Assembly: GCA_017554485.1 (NCBI GenBank)
Contig: JAFZIG010000053.1
Location: 1-47,790 of the forward strand
Length of the DNA stretch: 47,790 nucleotides
Source of the DNA: Acidaminococcaceae bacterium
GTDB taxonomy: Bacteria; Bacillota; Negativicutes; Acidaminococcales; Acidaminococcaceae
Direction: 5' to 3'
The notes below the pieces were generated by a model. That model was not told where the DNA came from, did no database searches, and saw only the letters and a program-made list of their open reading frames with translations. Shown here piece by piece: positions 27,305 to 35,160 of the stretch (positions within the stretch are counted from its first letter, which is position 1; each line of letters starts with the position of its first letter). Both the position numbers and the translations under genes were made by a program.

Positions 27305-29737
27305 TTATTTCCGCAACTCCGCCGCGTAAGCTTCCGCCACTTTTTCCACCACGTTTTTGATGATGGGGTCGATCTCCCCGTCGGTGAGGGTGCGGTCTTC
27401 TGCCTGGAAGGTCAGGTTAAAGGCTACGGACTTGCAGCCTTCCGCCACCTGCTTGCCGGTGTACACATCGAAGACACGGATGCCTTGCAGCAGTTCGCCG
27501 GCGTTGGCGCGCAGCACACTTTCCAGTTCCTGCATGGTTACGTTCTTCGGAACCACCACTGCGATGTCGCGGCTGGTGCCCGGGAATTTGGCCAGGTGCG
27601 TATATTGCGGAACCCGCAGGGCGGATTCTGCCAGAGGCGCCAGTTCCAGTTCCAGCACGTAGGTCTCTTCCGGCACATCAAAGCTCGCAGCAACAGTAGG
27701 ATGCAGGCAGCCGAAATAACCGATCTGCTTTCCGCCGGCTTTTACGACACAGCTCTTGCCCGGATGCATGTAGGTTTCCTCACAGGCAGCCAGTTCGTAA
27801 TCCGCAAGCTGCATCTTTTCCAGCAGGCCTTCCACCACGCCCTTCATGTCGTAGAAGTCCACGCTGTCCTTACCGCTGGTCCAGTTAAGGGCGTTGCGCC
27901 GGCCGCTCATCACTGCGCCGATCATGCGGCGTTCTTCCGGATGGTCGGTCAGGGGCAGGGACTTGGGCAGGTATACCCGGCCCACCTCGAAGATCTTTAC
28001 GCTTTCCGCCTGCCGGGCCAGATTATAGGCCGCCGTATTCAGCAGGCTGGGCAGCATGGTGGTGCGCATCACGCCGAACTCGTCGCTGATGGGGTTCATC
28101 AGTTTAATAACACTGCGGCGGGCATCATCTGCCTTCAGCATCATCTTATCCACGAAAGAGGGATGGATGAAGGTGTAAGTCATCACTTCGTCCAGACCGG
28201 CAGAGGCCAGATAGTCTTCCGCTTCGCCCTTCACTTCTTCCATGGGGTCTTCCTTGCCCTGGCGCAGGGCCAGTTCCGGATTGTGGCTTTCAATTTTATC
28301 GTAAGAATGCATGCGGGCTATTTCTTCGGAAATATCCGCGTCGCAGGTCACGTCCTGCCGCCAGGTAGGAGCGGTAATCACCAGGGAGCCGTTCTCTTCC
28401 TTCACAGCAAACTGCAGCCGGTTCAGGATGTCCACCATTTCTTCTTTGGGAATTGCCACACCGATGCGGGTGTTGATGGTTTCCGGGGTAACCGTGATCA
28501 CCGCCGGTTTGTAGGGTACGGGATAGGCGTCCGCAATGCCGCAGACCGTTTCACAGGCGCCCATCTCTTCCAGCAGGTGGGCCGCCCGGTTCAGGGCGCG
28601 ATGGCAGTTGGCGATATCCACGCCCCGCTCAAAACGCATGGATGCTTCACTGCGCAGGCCTAATGCCTTGGAGGTACGGCGGATGGACGGGCCGTTGAAA
28701 GCCGCTGCTTCTAAAATAACGGTCGTGGTCTTGTCCGTTACTTCCGTGATCAGGCCGCCCATGACGCCGCCCAGGCCCACGGCCTTTTCCGTATCCGCAA
28801 TGGTGATCATGTCCGGCGTCAGTTCCCGGTCCTGATCGTCCAGGGTCTGCAGATGCTCGCCGACTTTGCCCCGGCGCACGATCAGCGCGTGACCTGTTAA
28901 TGTATCGTAATCATAGGCGTGCATGGGCTGTCCCAGTTCCATCATCACATAGTTGGTCACGTCGACCACATTGTTGATAGGACGCACGCTGCAGGCCCGC
29001 AGTTCATTCTGCATCCAGTCCGGGGAGGGCATGATCTTGATGTTTTTCAGCGCGCGGCCGGTGAAACGGCTGCACAGTTCCGGAATCTCAATGGCTACAC
29101 TCAGCATGTCATGCACATCGCCGCCCGCCGCTTCTTTTACGCTGGTGTCCGGCATGCGCAGGGTCTTGCCCAGCACTGCCGCCGCTTCCCGGGCGATGCC
29201 GGTCATGCAGAAGCAGTCCTGCTTGTTGGCAGTCAGGTCAATGTCCAGTACCGTATCGTTCAGACCCAGTACCTCTTTAATGTCTTTACCGATGGGCGTA
29301 TCCGGCGAAAGAATCAAAATCCCTTCCCGCTGTTCCGGCAGCAGCAGCTTGTTGTCGATACCAAGCTCCGCCGCACTGCACAACATACCGTAGGAATACA
29401 CGTCCGCCATCTTAATCTTTTTCAGTTTCATACCGTTGGGCAGTTCCGCGCCCAAGGTTGCCACAGGGACTATGTCCCCCTGTTTCACATTCTGGGCCCC
29501 GGTCTGGATCTGGACGATCTCGCCGCTGCCGTAATCCATCTGGCACACCCACAGGTGATCGCTTTTGGGATTCTTTTCAATAGCCGTAACCTTTCCGGTT
29601 ACCACGCCGGAGATCCCCTGCCCCTGATGAATGACGCTTTCCACTTCCAGCCCTACGCGGGTCAGTTTTTCAGCCAGTTCTTCGGGAGTTACATCAATAT
29701 CCACATAGCGTTTTAACCATGCAATCGAAGCTAACAT
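27305..29737 (-). CDS. pheT: Phenylalanyl-tRNA synthetase beta subunit
   Basis: Beta chain of the alpha2-beta2 enzyme that charges tRNA-Phe. The 810-residue length is normal. Domains: tRNA-binding OB fold near 40-150 (GVVTGKVTAIEKNPKSDHL), B3/4 editing domain about 210-380, B5 about 400-470, the catalytic-like core, and C-terminal FDX-ACB anticodon-binding domain (FPGTSRDIAVVVPK near 720). It begins 14 bp after pheS behind GGGAGGG, so both are read from the T-box-controlled promoter. Confidence 0.97.
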   Translation of the reverse strand: MLASIAWLKRYVDIDVTPEELAEKLTRVGLEVESVIHQGQGISGVVTGKVTAIEKNPKSDHLWVCQMDYGSGEIVQIQTGAQNVKQGDIVPVATLGAELPNGMKLKKIKMADVYSYGMLCSAAELGIDNKLLLPEQREGILILSPDTPIGKDIKEVLGLNDTVLDIDLTANKQDCFCMTGIAREAAAVLGKTLRMPDTSVKEAAGGDVHDMLSVAIEIPELCSRFTGRALKNIKIMPSPDWMQNELRACSVRPINNVVDVTNYVMMELGQPMHAYDYDTLTGHALIVRRGKVGEHLQTLDDQDRELTPDMITIADTEKAVGLGGVMGGLITEVTDKTTTVILEAAAFNGPSIRRTSKALGLRSEASMRFERGVDIANCHRALNRAAHLLEEMGACETVCGIADAYPVPYKPAVITVTPETINTRIGVAIPKEEMVDILNRLQFAVKEENGSLVITAPTWRQDVTCDADISEEIARMHSYDKIESHNPELALRQGKEDPMEEVKGEAEDYLASAGLDEVMTYTFIHPSFVDKMMLKADDARRSVIKLMNPISDEFGVMRTTMLPSLLNTAAYNLARQAESVKIFEVGRVYLPKSLPLTDHPEERRMIGAVMSGRRNALNWTSGKDSVDFYDMKGVVEGLLEKMQLADYELAACEETYMHPGKSCVVKAGGKQIGYFGCLHPTVAASFDVPEETYVLELELAPLAESALRVPQYTHLAKFPGTSRDIAVVVPKNVTMQELESVLRANAGELLQGIRVFDVYTGKQVAEGCKSVAFNLTFQAEDRTLTDGEIDPIIKNVVEKVAEAYAAELRK

Positions 29738-29751
29738 TTTCTATCCCTCCC

Positions 29752-30783
29752 TTACCTGAACTGGCGGATGAACCGCAGATCGTTTTCAAAGAATAACCGT
29801 AAATCATCAATGCCGTATTTCAGCATGGCAATCCGTTCCACGCCCATGCCGAAGGCGTAACCGTTCATCTTCGATGAATCGTAGCCGCTCATCTCCAGCA
29901 CGTTGGGATGCACTTCGCCGGCGCCTAAAATCTCCAGCCAGCCGGAATGCTTGCACACGTTACATCCCTTGCCGCCGCAGATTACACAGCTGATGTCCAC
30001 TTCGCAGCTGGGTTCCGTAAAGGGGAAGTAGCTGGGGCGCAGGCGGATCTTCACGTCGTTGCCGAACATTTCCTTGCAGAAGGTTTCCAGGGTTCCCTTC
30101 AAATCTGCCAGGCTGATATTTTTATCTACCACTAAACCTTCTACCTGATGGAACATGGGGGAATGGGTGGCGTCATAATCGTTGCGGTACACCGCGCCGG
30201 GTGAAATCATGCGAATCGGCGTGTTGGGTTCCTTGCTCTGCATGGTACGTGCCTGCACGCCGCTGGTCTGGGTGCGCAGCAGGAAATTATCCGTAATGTA
30301 GAAAGTATCCTGCATGTCCCGTGCCGGGTGGTCCTTGGGCAGGTTCAGCGCTTCAAAGTTAAAATAATCGTTGTCGATTTCCGGGCCTTCAATCACGTCG
30401 AAGCCCATATGCATAAAGATCTTTTTGATCTCCCGGTTAGTTAAGGTAATGGGATGTAAATGACCGCCCGCCGGTTTGCGGCCCGGCAGGGTGATGTCCA
30501 CTTTGTCGTTGGCGATTTTCGCTTTCAGAGCTTCTGCCCGCAGGATTTCCGTGCGGTCCTTCAGGCACTGCTCCAGTGTCTGCTTTACCTGGTTGACGAT
30601 TTCGCCGATCTTCGGACGTTCTTCCGCCGGCACTTTGCCCATGCCCCGGAGAATCTCCGTCATGGGGCCTTTGCGGCCCAGATATTTAACTTTTAATTCC
30701 TGCAACTCCTGGGAGCTGGCTGCGGCTTCCAGGTCTGCCAAAGCTTTTTCCCTCAGCTCCAGCAGCATTTCTTTCATACTCAT
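29752..30783 (-). CDS. pheS: Phenylalanyl-tRNA synthetase alpha subunit
   Basis: Catalytic alpha chain, 343 residues. N-terminal coiled coil, then class II motifs: motif 2 region PGAVYRND, motif 3 region [14 protein letters not shown], and the family-typical [16 protein letters not shown] Cys-rich insert ([17 protein letters not shown]) is common in this branch. Start at ATG 30783, with GGAGG 8 nt upstream and [10 protein letters not shown] as in relatives. A longer open frame to 31158 runs through the T-box leader and is not translated protein. Confidence 0.97.
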   Translation of the reverse strand: MSMKEMLLELREKALADLEAAASSQELQELKVKYLGRKGPMTEILRGMGKVPAEERPKIGEIVNQVKQTLEQCLKDRTEILRAEALKAKIANDKVDITLPGRKPAGGHLHPITLTNREIKKIFMHMGFDVIEGPEIDNDYFNFEALNLPKDHPARDMQDTFYITDNFLLRTQTSGVQARTMQSKEPNTPIRMISPGAVYRNDYDATHSPMFHQVEGLVVDKNISLADLKGTLETFCKEMFGNDVKIRLRPSYFPFTEPSCEVDISCVICGGKGCNVCKHSGWLEILGAGEVHPNVLEMSGYDSSKMNGYAFGMGVERIAMLKYGIDDLRLFFENDLRFIRQFR

Positions 30784-30870
30784 TGTGCATGCCTCCTGTG
30801 CAAACGCTGAAACGCGTTGAACATTTTTGCCCAAAAACTGCAAAACGCGAATTCCGTTCCAGCACTTTTC

Positions 30871-31195
30871 TAAAAAAATAAAAACTTCCGTCCCTGTGAA
30901 GGGGCGAAAGTTATGTTCCGCTGTACCACCCAACTTTGTACTCTTGCGCCTTAACGCGGCAAACGCTCTGCCTACTTTGTGCAACTGTGCGGCGCAAACG
31001 CTGTTGCAATTTTGCATTTTCGTTTTGCAAAAAACAAACTCCGCACACTGCCTGTTCAGCAAAGGCACTCCCAGGTGAACTTCACGCAACCGCTGCCATC
31101 CGGCTTCCACCTTGCCCGGACTCTCTGTATGCTTTAAAAGCGCTACTCTCCTGTTCATTGTGCAATTAAAATGATAGGGACGTTATGCAATTGAC
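30871..31195 (-). promoter_or_regulatory. T-box leader (tRNA-Phe responsive) of pheST
   Basis: The minus strand carries the T-box antiterminator sequence GGGTGGTACAGCGGAACA (30914-30931), just before a competing terminator: AACTTTCG...CGGAAGTT, then TTTTTATTTTTTT (30871-30912). A stem I region with GGAGAGTAGC lies near the 5' end. A TTC at 31077-31079 is a fitting Phe specifier. Uncharged tRNA-Phe should stabilise antitermination and raise pheST expression. The T-box core is directly visible; the specifier choice is inference. Confidence 0.9.
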
Positions 31196-31201
31196 TTAAA
31201 T

Positions 31202-31230
31202 ATTATAGCACAAGGCTGGGAGTTGGGCAA
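31202..31230 (-). promoter_or_regulatory. Promoter of the T-box-pheS-pheT unit
   Basis: TTGCCC (31225-31230) and TATAAT (31202-31207) on the minus strand, with an exact 17-bp spacer. They place the transcript start about 31195, right for a T-box leader. Confidence 0.75.
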
Positions 31231-31270
31231 GGAAAAATGAAGACAAAGCTTTTGTTTTTTACAGCAAAAC

Positions 31271-31445
31271 GGCAATGGCAAAGGCATCGCAAAACCGTGA
31301 ATGATTGCTATTTTATGGATTCATTCGCCTGCGGCTGCGAAACTCGGGGCTACGCCCCTCAAACAGTCTTGCCGCTACGGCTCATTTCATCTCATAAAAT
31401 CACGCAATCGTTCCCGACGTTTTGCTTATGTCTTTGCCATTTGCC
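31271..31445 (+). repeat. MITE-like intergenic repeat, copy 3
   Basis: About 175 bp. The ends are imperfect inverted repeats of some 50 bp: GGCAATGGCAAAGGCAT, GCAAAACCGT, ATGATTGC, ATTTTATG on the left; the complements of GGCAAATGGCAAAGACAT, GCAAAACGTC, ACGATTGC, ATTTTATG on the right. The core includes a small GGGGC/GCCCC hairpin. It abuts the stop codon of the gene at 31446 and the pheS promoter. No coding capacity is seen. Confidence 0.82.
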
Positions 31446-31838
31446 TTAGTTCATTATTTTATTTAAGATAAATTCTAATATTTGACGAGCAACAATTGCT
31501 GATTCTTCGCTTGCAAAGTTAATATTATCCTCATCTTCAACGCGATCAAAGCCTTTCATATTTGTATTCTCATGACCATATGTTGAGAATTCAAGAAAAC
31601 CTGTTGTTGCACCTGTAGATTTAATCTGCATCGCTATGATATATTTTATTGGAATTACCTTGTATGTGCGATTACCGAGATTAAAAAGACCGCCTTGTGT
31701 TCGGTCTATCACTATACACTTATCATATACATACAGATTAGCACCACGACCATCTAAATAGAACTTCGCTTCACCAAGAATATCTTCAATGGGACACGGC
31801 GGTATTGTCTTATTTTCATCTTTTGAAAACCAACCCAT
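31446..31838 (-). CDS. PH-like (DUF4429-type) small cytoplasmic protein
   Basis: A 130-residue protein. The run AKFYLDGRGANLYVYDKCI, then the RTYKVIPIKYIIAMQIK segment and GFLEFSTYGHEN, fit the bacterial PH-like domain often called DUF4429, which is found alone or in front of SHOCT tails. No membrane segment. It is 34 bp downstream of the Ltp-type gene, so probably cotranscribed. Low G+C content compared with the housekeeping genes marks the start of the accessory island. Function unknown. Confidence 0.65.
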   Translation of the reverse strand: MGWFSKDENKTIPPCPIEDILGEAKFYLDGRGANLYVYDKCIVIDRTQGGLFNLGNRTYKVIPIKYIIAMQIKSTGATTGFLEFSTYGHENTNMKGFDRVEDEDNINFASEESAIVARQILEFILNKIMN

Positions 31839-31872
31839 TTAAACTCCTCCTGTGCTTTGTTCAAACAGTTAG

Positions 31873-32565
31873 CTATTTCGGTAAATGTGAGATTGCATAA
31901 TCAGCTTGTTCTTTGGTATATTTGTCACCAGCTGATGATGTTAGCTGACGATGAAGGTCAGCATTTGACATAGGCATAATGGACAAATAGTTTTTAGCTG
32001 CTTTTAATGCGTTTTCATTCCAATCAGTTTTAACATTGTCAACGGCGTAACGGGCAAGATCGGCTGGGAACTTACTGCCAGCATCAGATATTAATTGCTG
32101 ATACAAGCCTTCTTTGCTAAATGGCATAGTTGATAAATACTGTTGAGCAGACTTTAATGCCATTTGTTTCCAATCAACCTTAACATTATCAACGGCATAA
32201 CGGGCAGCTTCTGACGGAAATTTACTTCCGGCATCGGATGTAAGTTGCTGATATAACCCCTCTTTGCTGAACGGCATAGTTGCAAGATACTGTTCTGCGG
32301 CTTTTAAAGCCATTCGGTATTCACGGGGAACATCTTTTGTCTCTTCTTGTTTCGGTTGTGCCTGTGTGGTTGCAGTTGGAGCAGCAGCTTGTTGTTGTGA
32401 TTTAGATGGATTATCAGTCAAGAGCCCACCTGCAACCAACAATACAACACCAAGCCCTAAACCTTTAAATCCTTTACTTTTTAATCCAGGGTTCTTTTTG
32501 AATAAACCGAACACTAAGAGGACGATAGAAATAATAATAAGTAAAAGACCTATCACACCAATCAT
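31873..32565 (-). CDS. Ltp-type membrane protein with three 50-residue repeats
   Basis: A 230-residue protein. Two hydrophobic segments (about 4-22 and 34-50) anchor it; a Gln/Ala/Thr-rich linker leads to three exact-period repeats at 82-131, 132-181 and 182-230, each with AxxYL, MPFSKEGLYQQL and RYAVDNVK-type elements. These are the helix-turn-helix-like repeats of the Ltp family, whose prototype is a prophage lipoprotein that blocks DNA injection by related phages. Here the anchor is membrane helices; no lipobox is present. Divergent from an XRE repressor, as in lysogeny modules. The two first repeats are nearly identical, implying recent duplication. Confidence 0.82.
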   Translation of the reverse strand: MIGVIGLLLIIISIVLLVFGLFKKNPGLKSKGFKGLGLGVVLLVAGGLLTDNPSKSQQQAAAPTATTQAQPKQEETKDVPREYRMALKAAEQYLATMPFSKEGLYQQLTSDAGSKFPSEAARYAVDNVKVDWKQMALKSAQQYLSTMPFSKEGLYQQLISDAGSKFPADLARYAVDNVKTDWNENALKAAKNYLSIMPMSNADLHRQLTSSAGDKYTKEQADYAISHLPK

Positions 32566-32706
32566 AGCAATAATTCTCCTTTCAAATTTTTTTAACTAAA
32601 AATAATACACAACATATCTACTTTTATGACACAGTTACTATAAATATATTTTAAACTCCAAATCTCGTACTGTCAAATATGAAATATGTAGTTTATGTAA
32701 TTCTTC

Positions 32707-32738
32707 TAATCACTTCTCATTCGTTAATCACTTATAAT
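32707..32738 (+). promoter_or_regulatory. XRE gene promoter with two TAATCACTT repeats
   Basis: TATAAT at 32733-32738, 22 bp before the ATG. Two direct copies of TAATCACTT (32707-32715 and 32725-32733), 18 bp apart, overlap the -35/-10 area and are candidate operators for autoregulation. A -35 box is not clear. Confidence 0.4.
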
Positions 32739-32759
32739 CTATATGGGTGATATTCAACG

Positions 32760-33080
32760 ATGGATAGATATACTATCGGCAAAAAAATAATAGCCGCTCG
32801 TGGTTTATTAGGATTAAAGCAAGATGAATTTGGGGAACAAATTGGTGTGGCAAAACAAACCATTTCAGGATGGGAACGTGGTCGTACTTTGCCTGACATT
32901 ATAACCCTAACGCGCATAGCAGCTATGTGCGGATTAACTCTTAACGATTTTATCGATAATCCTATAATTGAAATTCAAAATGGTATAACGGAAAAGGAAT
33001 TGCTATTCATTCAAAAGCTGCGAACTACCAATCCAAAGACTCGCCAAGCTATAGAACTTCTTTTAGATATTAAAAAATAA
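32760..33080 (+). CDS. XRE-family (HTH_3) transcriptional regulator
   Basis: A 106-residue Cro/CI-like repressor. The helix-turn-helix lies at about 17-45: LKQDEFGEQIGVAKQTISGWERG, a textbook HTH_3 segment, here cited in part. The C-terminal 40 residues are helical and too short for a peptidase or dimerisation domain of the LexA type. It is divergent from the Ltp-type gene and most likely controls that promoter and its own. No ribosome site is obvious (ATTCAACG just before the ATG), so translation may be weak or nearly leaderless. Confidence 0.87.
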   Translation: MDRYTIGKKIIAARGLLGLKQDEFGEQIGVAKQTISGWERGRTLPDIITLTRIAAMCGLTLNDFIDNPIIEIQNGITEKELLFIQKLRTTNPKTRQAIELLLDIKK

Positions 33081-33121
33081 CCAGCATAGATGTAGATTTG
33101 TCCATGCTGGTTATTTTATTT
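33073..33121 (+). terminator. Terminator of the XRE gene
   Basis: AAAATAACCAGCAT pairs perfectly with ATGCTGGTTATTTT around a 15-nt loop, followed by ATTT. The stem overlaps the stop codon. Confidence 0.85.
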
Positions 33122-33194
33122 AACACCGTCACTGATGCTAAGACTGTTTAATTTTTTCCTGGCAAACAACTTGACTCACTTTTTGATTTGACTA

Positions 33195-34133
33195 TCATTC
33201 ATCCTTTGTTACATGCACGCTATATTTAACACCATCATGGACAAGGGTAACCGTTCCCTGTGTATCAGTTCTGTAGACTGTTGAATTATTGTTCTCCAAT
33301 GTTTTTATAACTCTTTTCGTTGGATGATAGTATTTATTATCCTTGCCAACACTAATAAATGCCAGCTTCGGTTTCATAGCCGCAACAAAGCCCGGCGAAC
33401 TGGATGAACTGCTTCCGTGATGCCCTACAACGTATAAATCGCAAGAAAGCTTCTCTCTCTTGTTCACCAGCTTGCTTTCGGTTTCAGCAGCTGCATCACC
33501 GGTAATAATGCAGGAAAAGTTCTTATATTCAATTCTGATTACGGTTGATTTGTTGTTTTCTTTTTCTTCAGTATTATCCGTTGCGTACAAGATATCGAAG
33601 TTTGCTTCACCCACTTTGTACCGGGTTCCCGCCTTTGCGTAAACAACGGAACCTGCCTTCTTCAATGCAGATTGAAAAGATGAATATATCTTGGTGTTCG
33701 CCTGATAATTTGGAACGATTGCGGTACTTACAGATGCAGTTTTTAACAGACCGATTAACCCGGCAATATGGTCTTCATCATAGTGAGAGGCAACCAGATA
33801 CTTTATTTTATTGATCTGGTTTTTTCTAAAAAACGAAACCACATACGACGAACGTTCTCTGCCGCCGCCGTCATATACCAAGTACTCATCACCAGATCGG
33901 ACAAGAATGCAAAGTCCCTGCCCGACATCTAACATGGTCAATGTGAAAGGATAAGAAGCATACTTCTTAAAGTCTTCTTTCTGGTGAGTTGCAACAGGAT
34001 TACTCTTCGGCGTGTCTTGTTGACTTGCTTTAGTATTTATTGTTGTTGCATTGCATCCTAGTACCATGATAGCAAAAAGCACCATGATACAGGCAAAAAT
34101 CTTCCTTTGGTTCATCGCTTTTGCATCACGCAT
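33195..34133 (-). CDS. ComEC-like metallo-beta-lactamase-fold lipoprotein
   Basis: A 312-residue protein with a lipoprotein signal (Cys27 in MVLGC), then a metallo-beta-lactamase fold like the C-terminal domain of the DNA-uptake protein ComEC: LTMLDVGQG near 65-73, the metal motif SHYDEDH at 116-122, a TGD at 211-213 and GHHGS at 237-241. All metal ligands look intact, so it is probably a hydrolase (nuclease or phosphodiesterase) on the outer face of the membrane. It lacks the ComEC membrane channel. The start may also be the ATG at 34115, closer to the signal sequence. Followed 30 bp upstream by the HepT gene on the same strand. Confidence 0.82.
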   Translation of the reverse strand: MRDAKAMNQRKIFACIMVLFAIMVLGCNATTINTKASQQDTPKSNPVATHQKEDFKKYASYPFTLTMLDVGQGLCILVRSGDEYLVYDGGGRERSSYVVSFFRKNQINKIKYLVASHYDEDHIAGLIGLLKTASVSTAIVPNYQANTKIYSSFQSALKKAGSVVYAKAGTRYKVGEANFDILYATDNTEEKENNKSTVIRIEYKNFSCIITGDAAAETESKLVNKREKLSCDLYVVGHHGSSSSSSPGFVAAMKPKLAFISVGKDNKYYHPTKRVIKTLENNNSTVYRTDTQGTVTLVHDGVKYSVHVTKDE

Positions 34134-34163
34134 GTTTGCCAGTCGCTTACAAATAAAAAGATA

Positions 34164-34511
34164 TCATTTTTTAGGTTTCCGAATTTCAATCAACATATTT
34201 CGTAGCGCCGGTATATCTCCCGTCGCGGTTTCCCAGATTGTCTTAGGGCTTGCCGTATGGTATTCATGGATCAGGATATTGCGCATGCCTTTTATCTCAC
34301 GCCAGGGTATCTCATTATGTTCTTCTTTGAACTCTTCGCTGACATGGGCTGCCAACTCGCCAATCTGCGCAATATAGAAAACAGCGCCGGCGCTCAGCCC
34401 TTTATCTTTACGGAACGCTTCTTCCGAATGGTTTAAACGAACAAGGATGTTTTCAATCTCTCCGCAATATTCCAAAATTTTATCTGCAATTGTCTGATCA
34501 CGCAGCTTCAT
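34164..34511 (-). CDS. hepT: HepT-like toxin (HEPN domain)
   Basis: A 115-residue HEPN protein of the DUF86 family. The RNase-type motif R-x4-H-x-Y is intact: Arg77, His82, Tyr84 in RNILIHEY. In the best-studied pairs HepT is neutralised when the partner MntA adds AMP groups to the tyrosine of this motif. The gene start overlaps the end of the MntA gene by 14 bp, the usual coupled order (antitoxin first). Function assigned from family. Confidence 0.87.
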   Translation of the reverse strand: MKLRDQTIADKILEYCGEIENILVRLNHSEEAFRKDKGLSAGAVFYIAQIGELAAHVSEEFKEEHNEIPWREIKGMRNILIHEYHTASPKTIWETATGDIPALRNMLIEIRKPKK

Positions 34512-34974
34512 ATAACAATATCCCGTCCTTCCGGATTGCTTCTTTCAAATATTCATCGAGTTCCTCTTCATCCAAAGAGACCAGATCGATATCCGCCTGC
34601 ACGGCATCTTTTATTTCTTCAAAAAATCCGCCCAAGGCAAAGTAACCGCGGATTTTACCTTTTTTGACATAAAAATCATAATCGCTGTCGGGACGGTAAT
34701 CGCCCCGCGCCCGGCTGCCAAAAAGATATACAGCCTCTGCCCCGTATTTTTCCGCTATGGGGCGGATCACTTTTTTCAGATTGGCAATCATATCCCGGTG
34801 CAGGCTTTGTTTATATTCTTCAATCGCCTTGAGAATGAAAGCATTGGTACTCATGCCATAGCGCTGCGCGCACCGCATAATCCCTTCTTTCTCACCCTTT
34901 TTGACCCGGATGGGAATCTGTTCATAGACTTTTATATTGTATTTGTTCTTACGAATCGTGCTGGCTTTTGCCAT
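34498..34974 (-). CDS. mntA: MntA-like nucleotidyltransferase antitoxin with N-terminal RHH-like segment
   Basis: A 158-residue protein. The minimal nucleotidyltransferase domain (about 62-158) has GSRARG at 86-91 and the acidic DSDYD at 96-100, with a third acid near 126-128, so it should be active. Residues 14-57 (IPIRVKKGEKEGIMRCAQ then MSTNAFILKAIEEY) look like a ribbon-helix-helix DNA-binding unit, which ordinary MntA proteins lack. The antitoxin could therefore also repress its own promoter. ATG at 34974 lies behind GAGGTGATA. Confidence 0.85.
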   Translation of the reverse strand: MAKASTIRKNKYNIKVYEQIPIRVKKGEKEGIMRCAQRYGMSTNAFILKAIEEYKQSLHRDMIANLKKVIRPIAEKYGAEAVYLFGSRARGDYRPDSDYDFYVKKGKIRGYFALGGFFEEIKDAVQADIDLVSLDEEELDEYLKEAIRKDGILLYEAA

Positions 34975-35160
34975 AGTGCTATCACCTCATTTATATTATA
35001 GCACTATTCATAAAAGAAAACAATAACCTTGCAATATTAGATTCCTGTATGGAGATTTCTAATTAAAAACAGCGCCCTGATTGCGGGCGCTGGGGAAGAA
35101 TCGTGCAGGCTAAAAAATTAAAAATAAGATTTCCCTTTTATTATGGATGCTTGAGGATTT

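Noticed and set aside
27485..28663. 392-residue rightward frame
   Set aside because: Antisense to pheT; a His/Gln-rich product typical of the complement of a GC-rich gene.
30784..31158. N-terminal extension of pheS by 125 codons
   Set aside because: It runs through the T-box leader, terminator and antiterminator; pheS has a good start at 30783 with GGAGG.
31873..32320. 150-bp DNA repeats as an array or mobile repeat
   Set aside because: They are the coding repeats of the Ltp-type protein with an exact 50-codon period.
33195..34133. ComEC competence channel
   Set aside because: Only the metallo-beta-lactamase part exists; there are no competence-type membrane segments.
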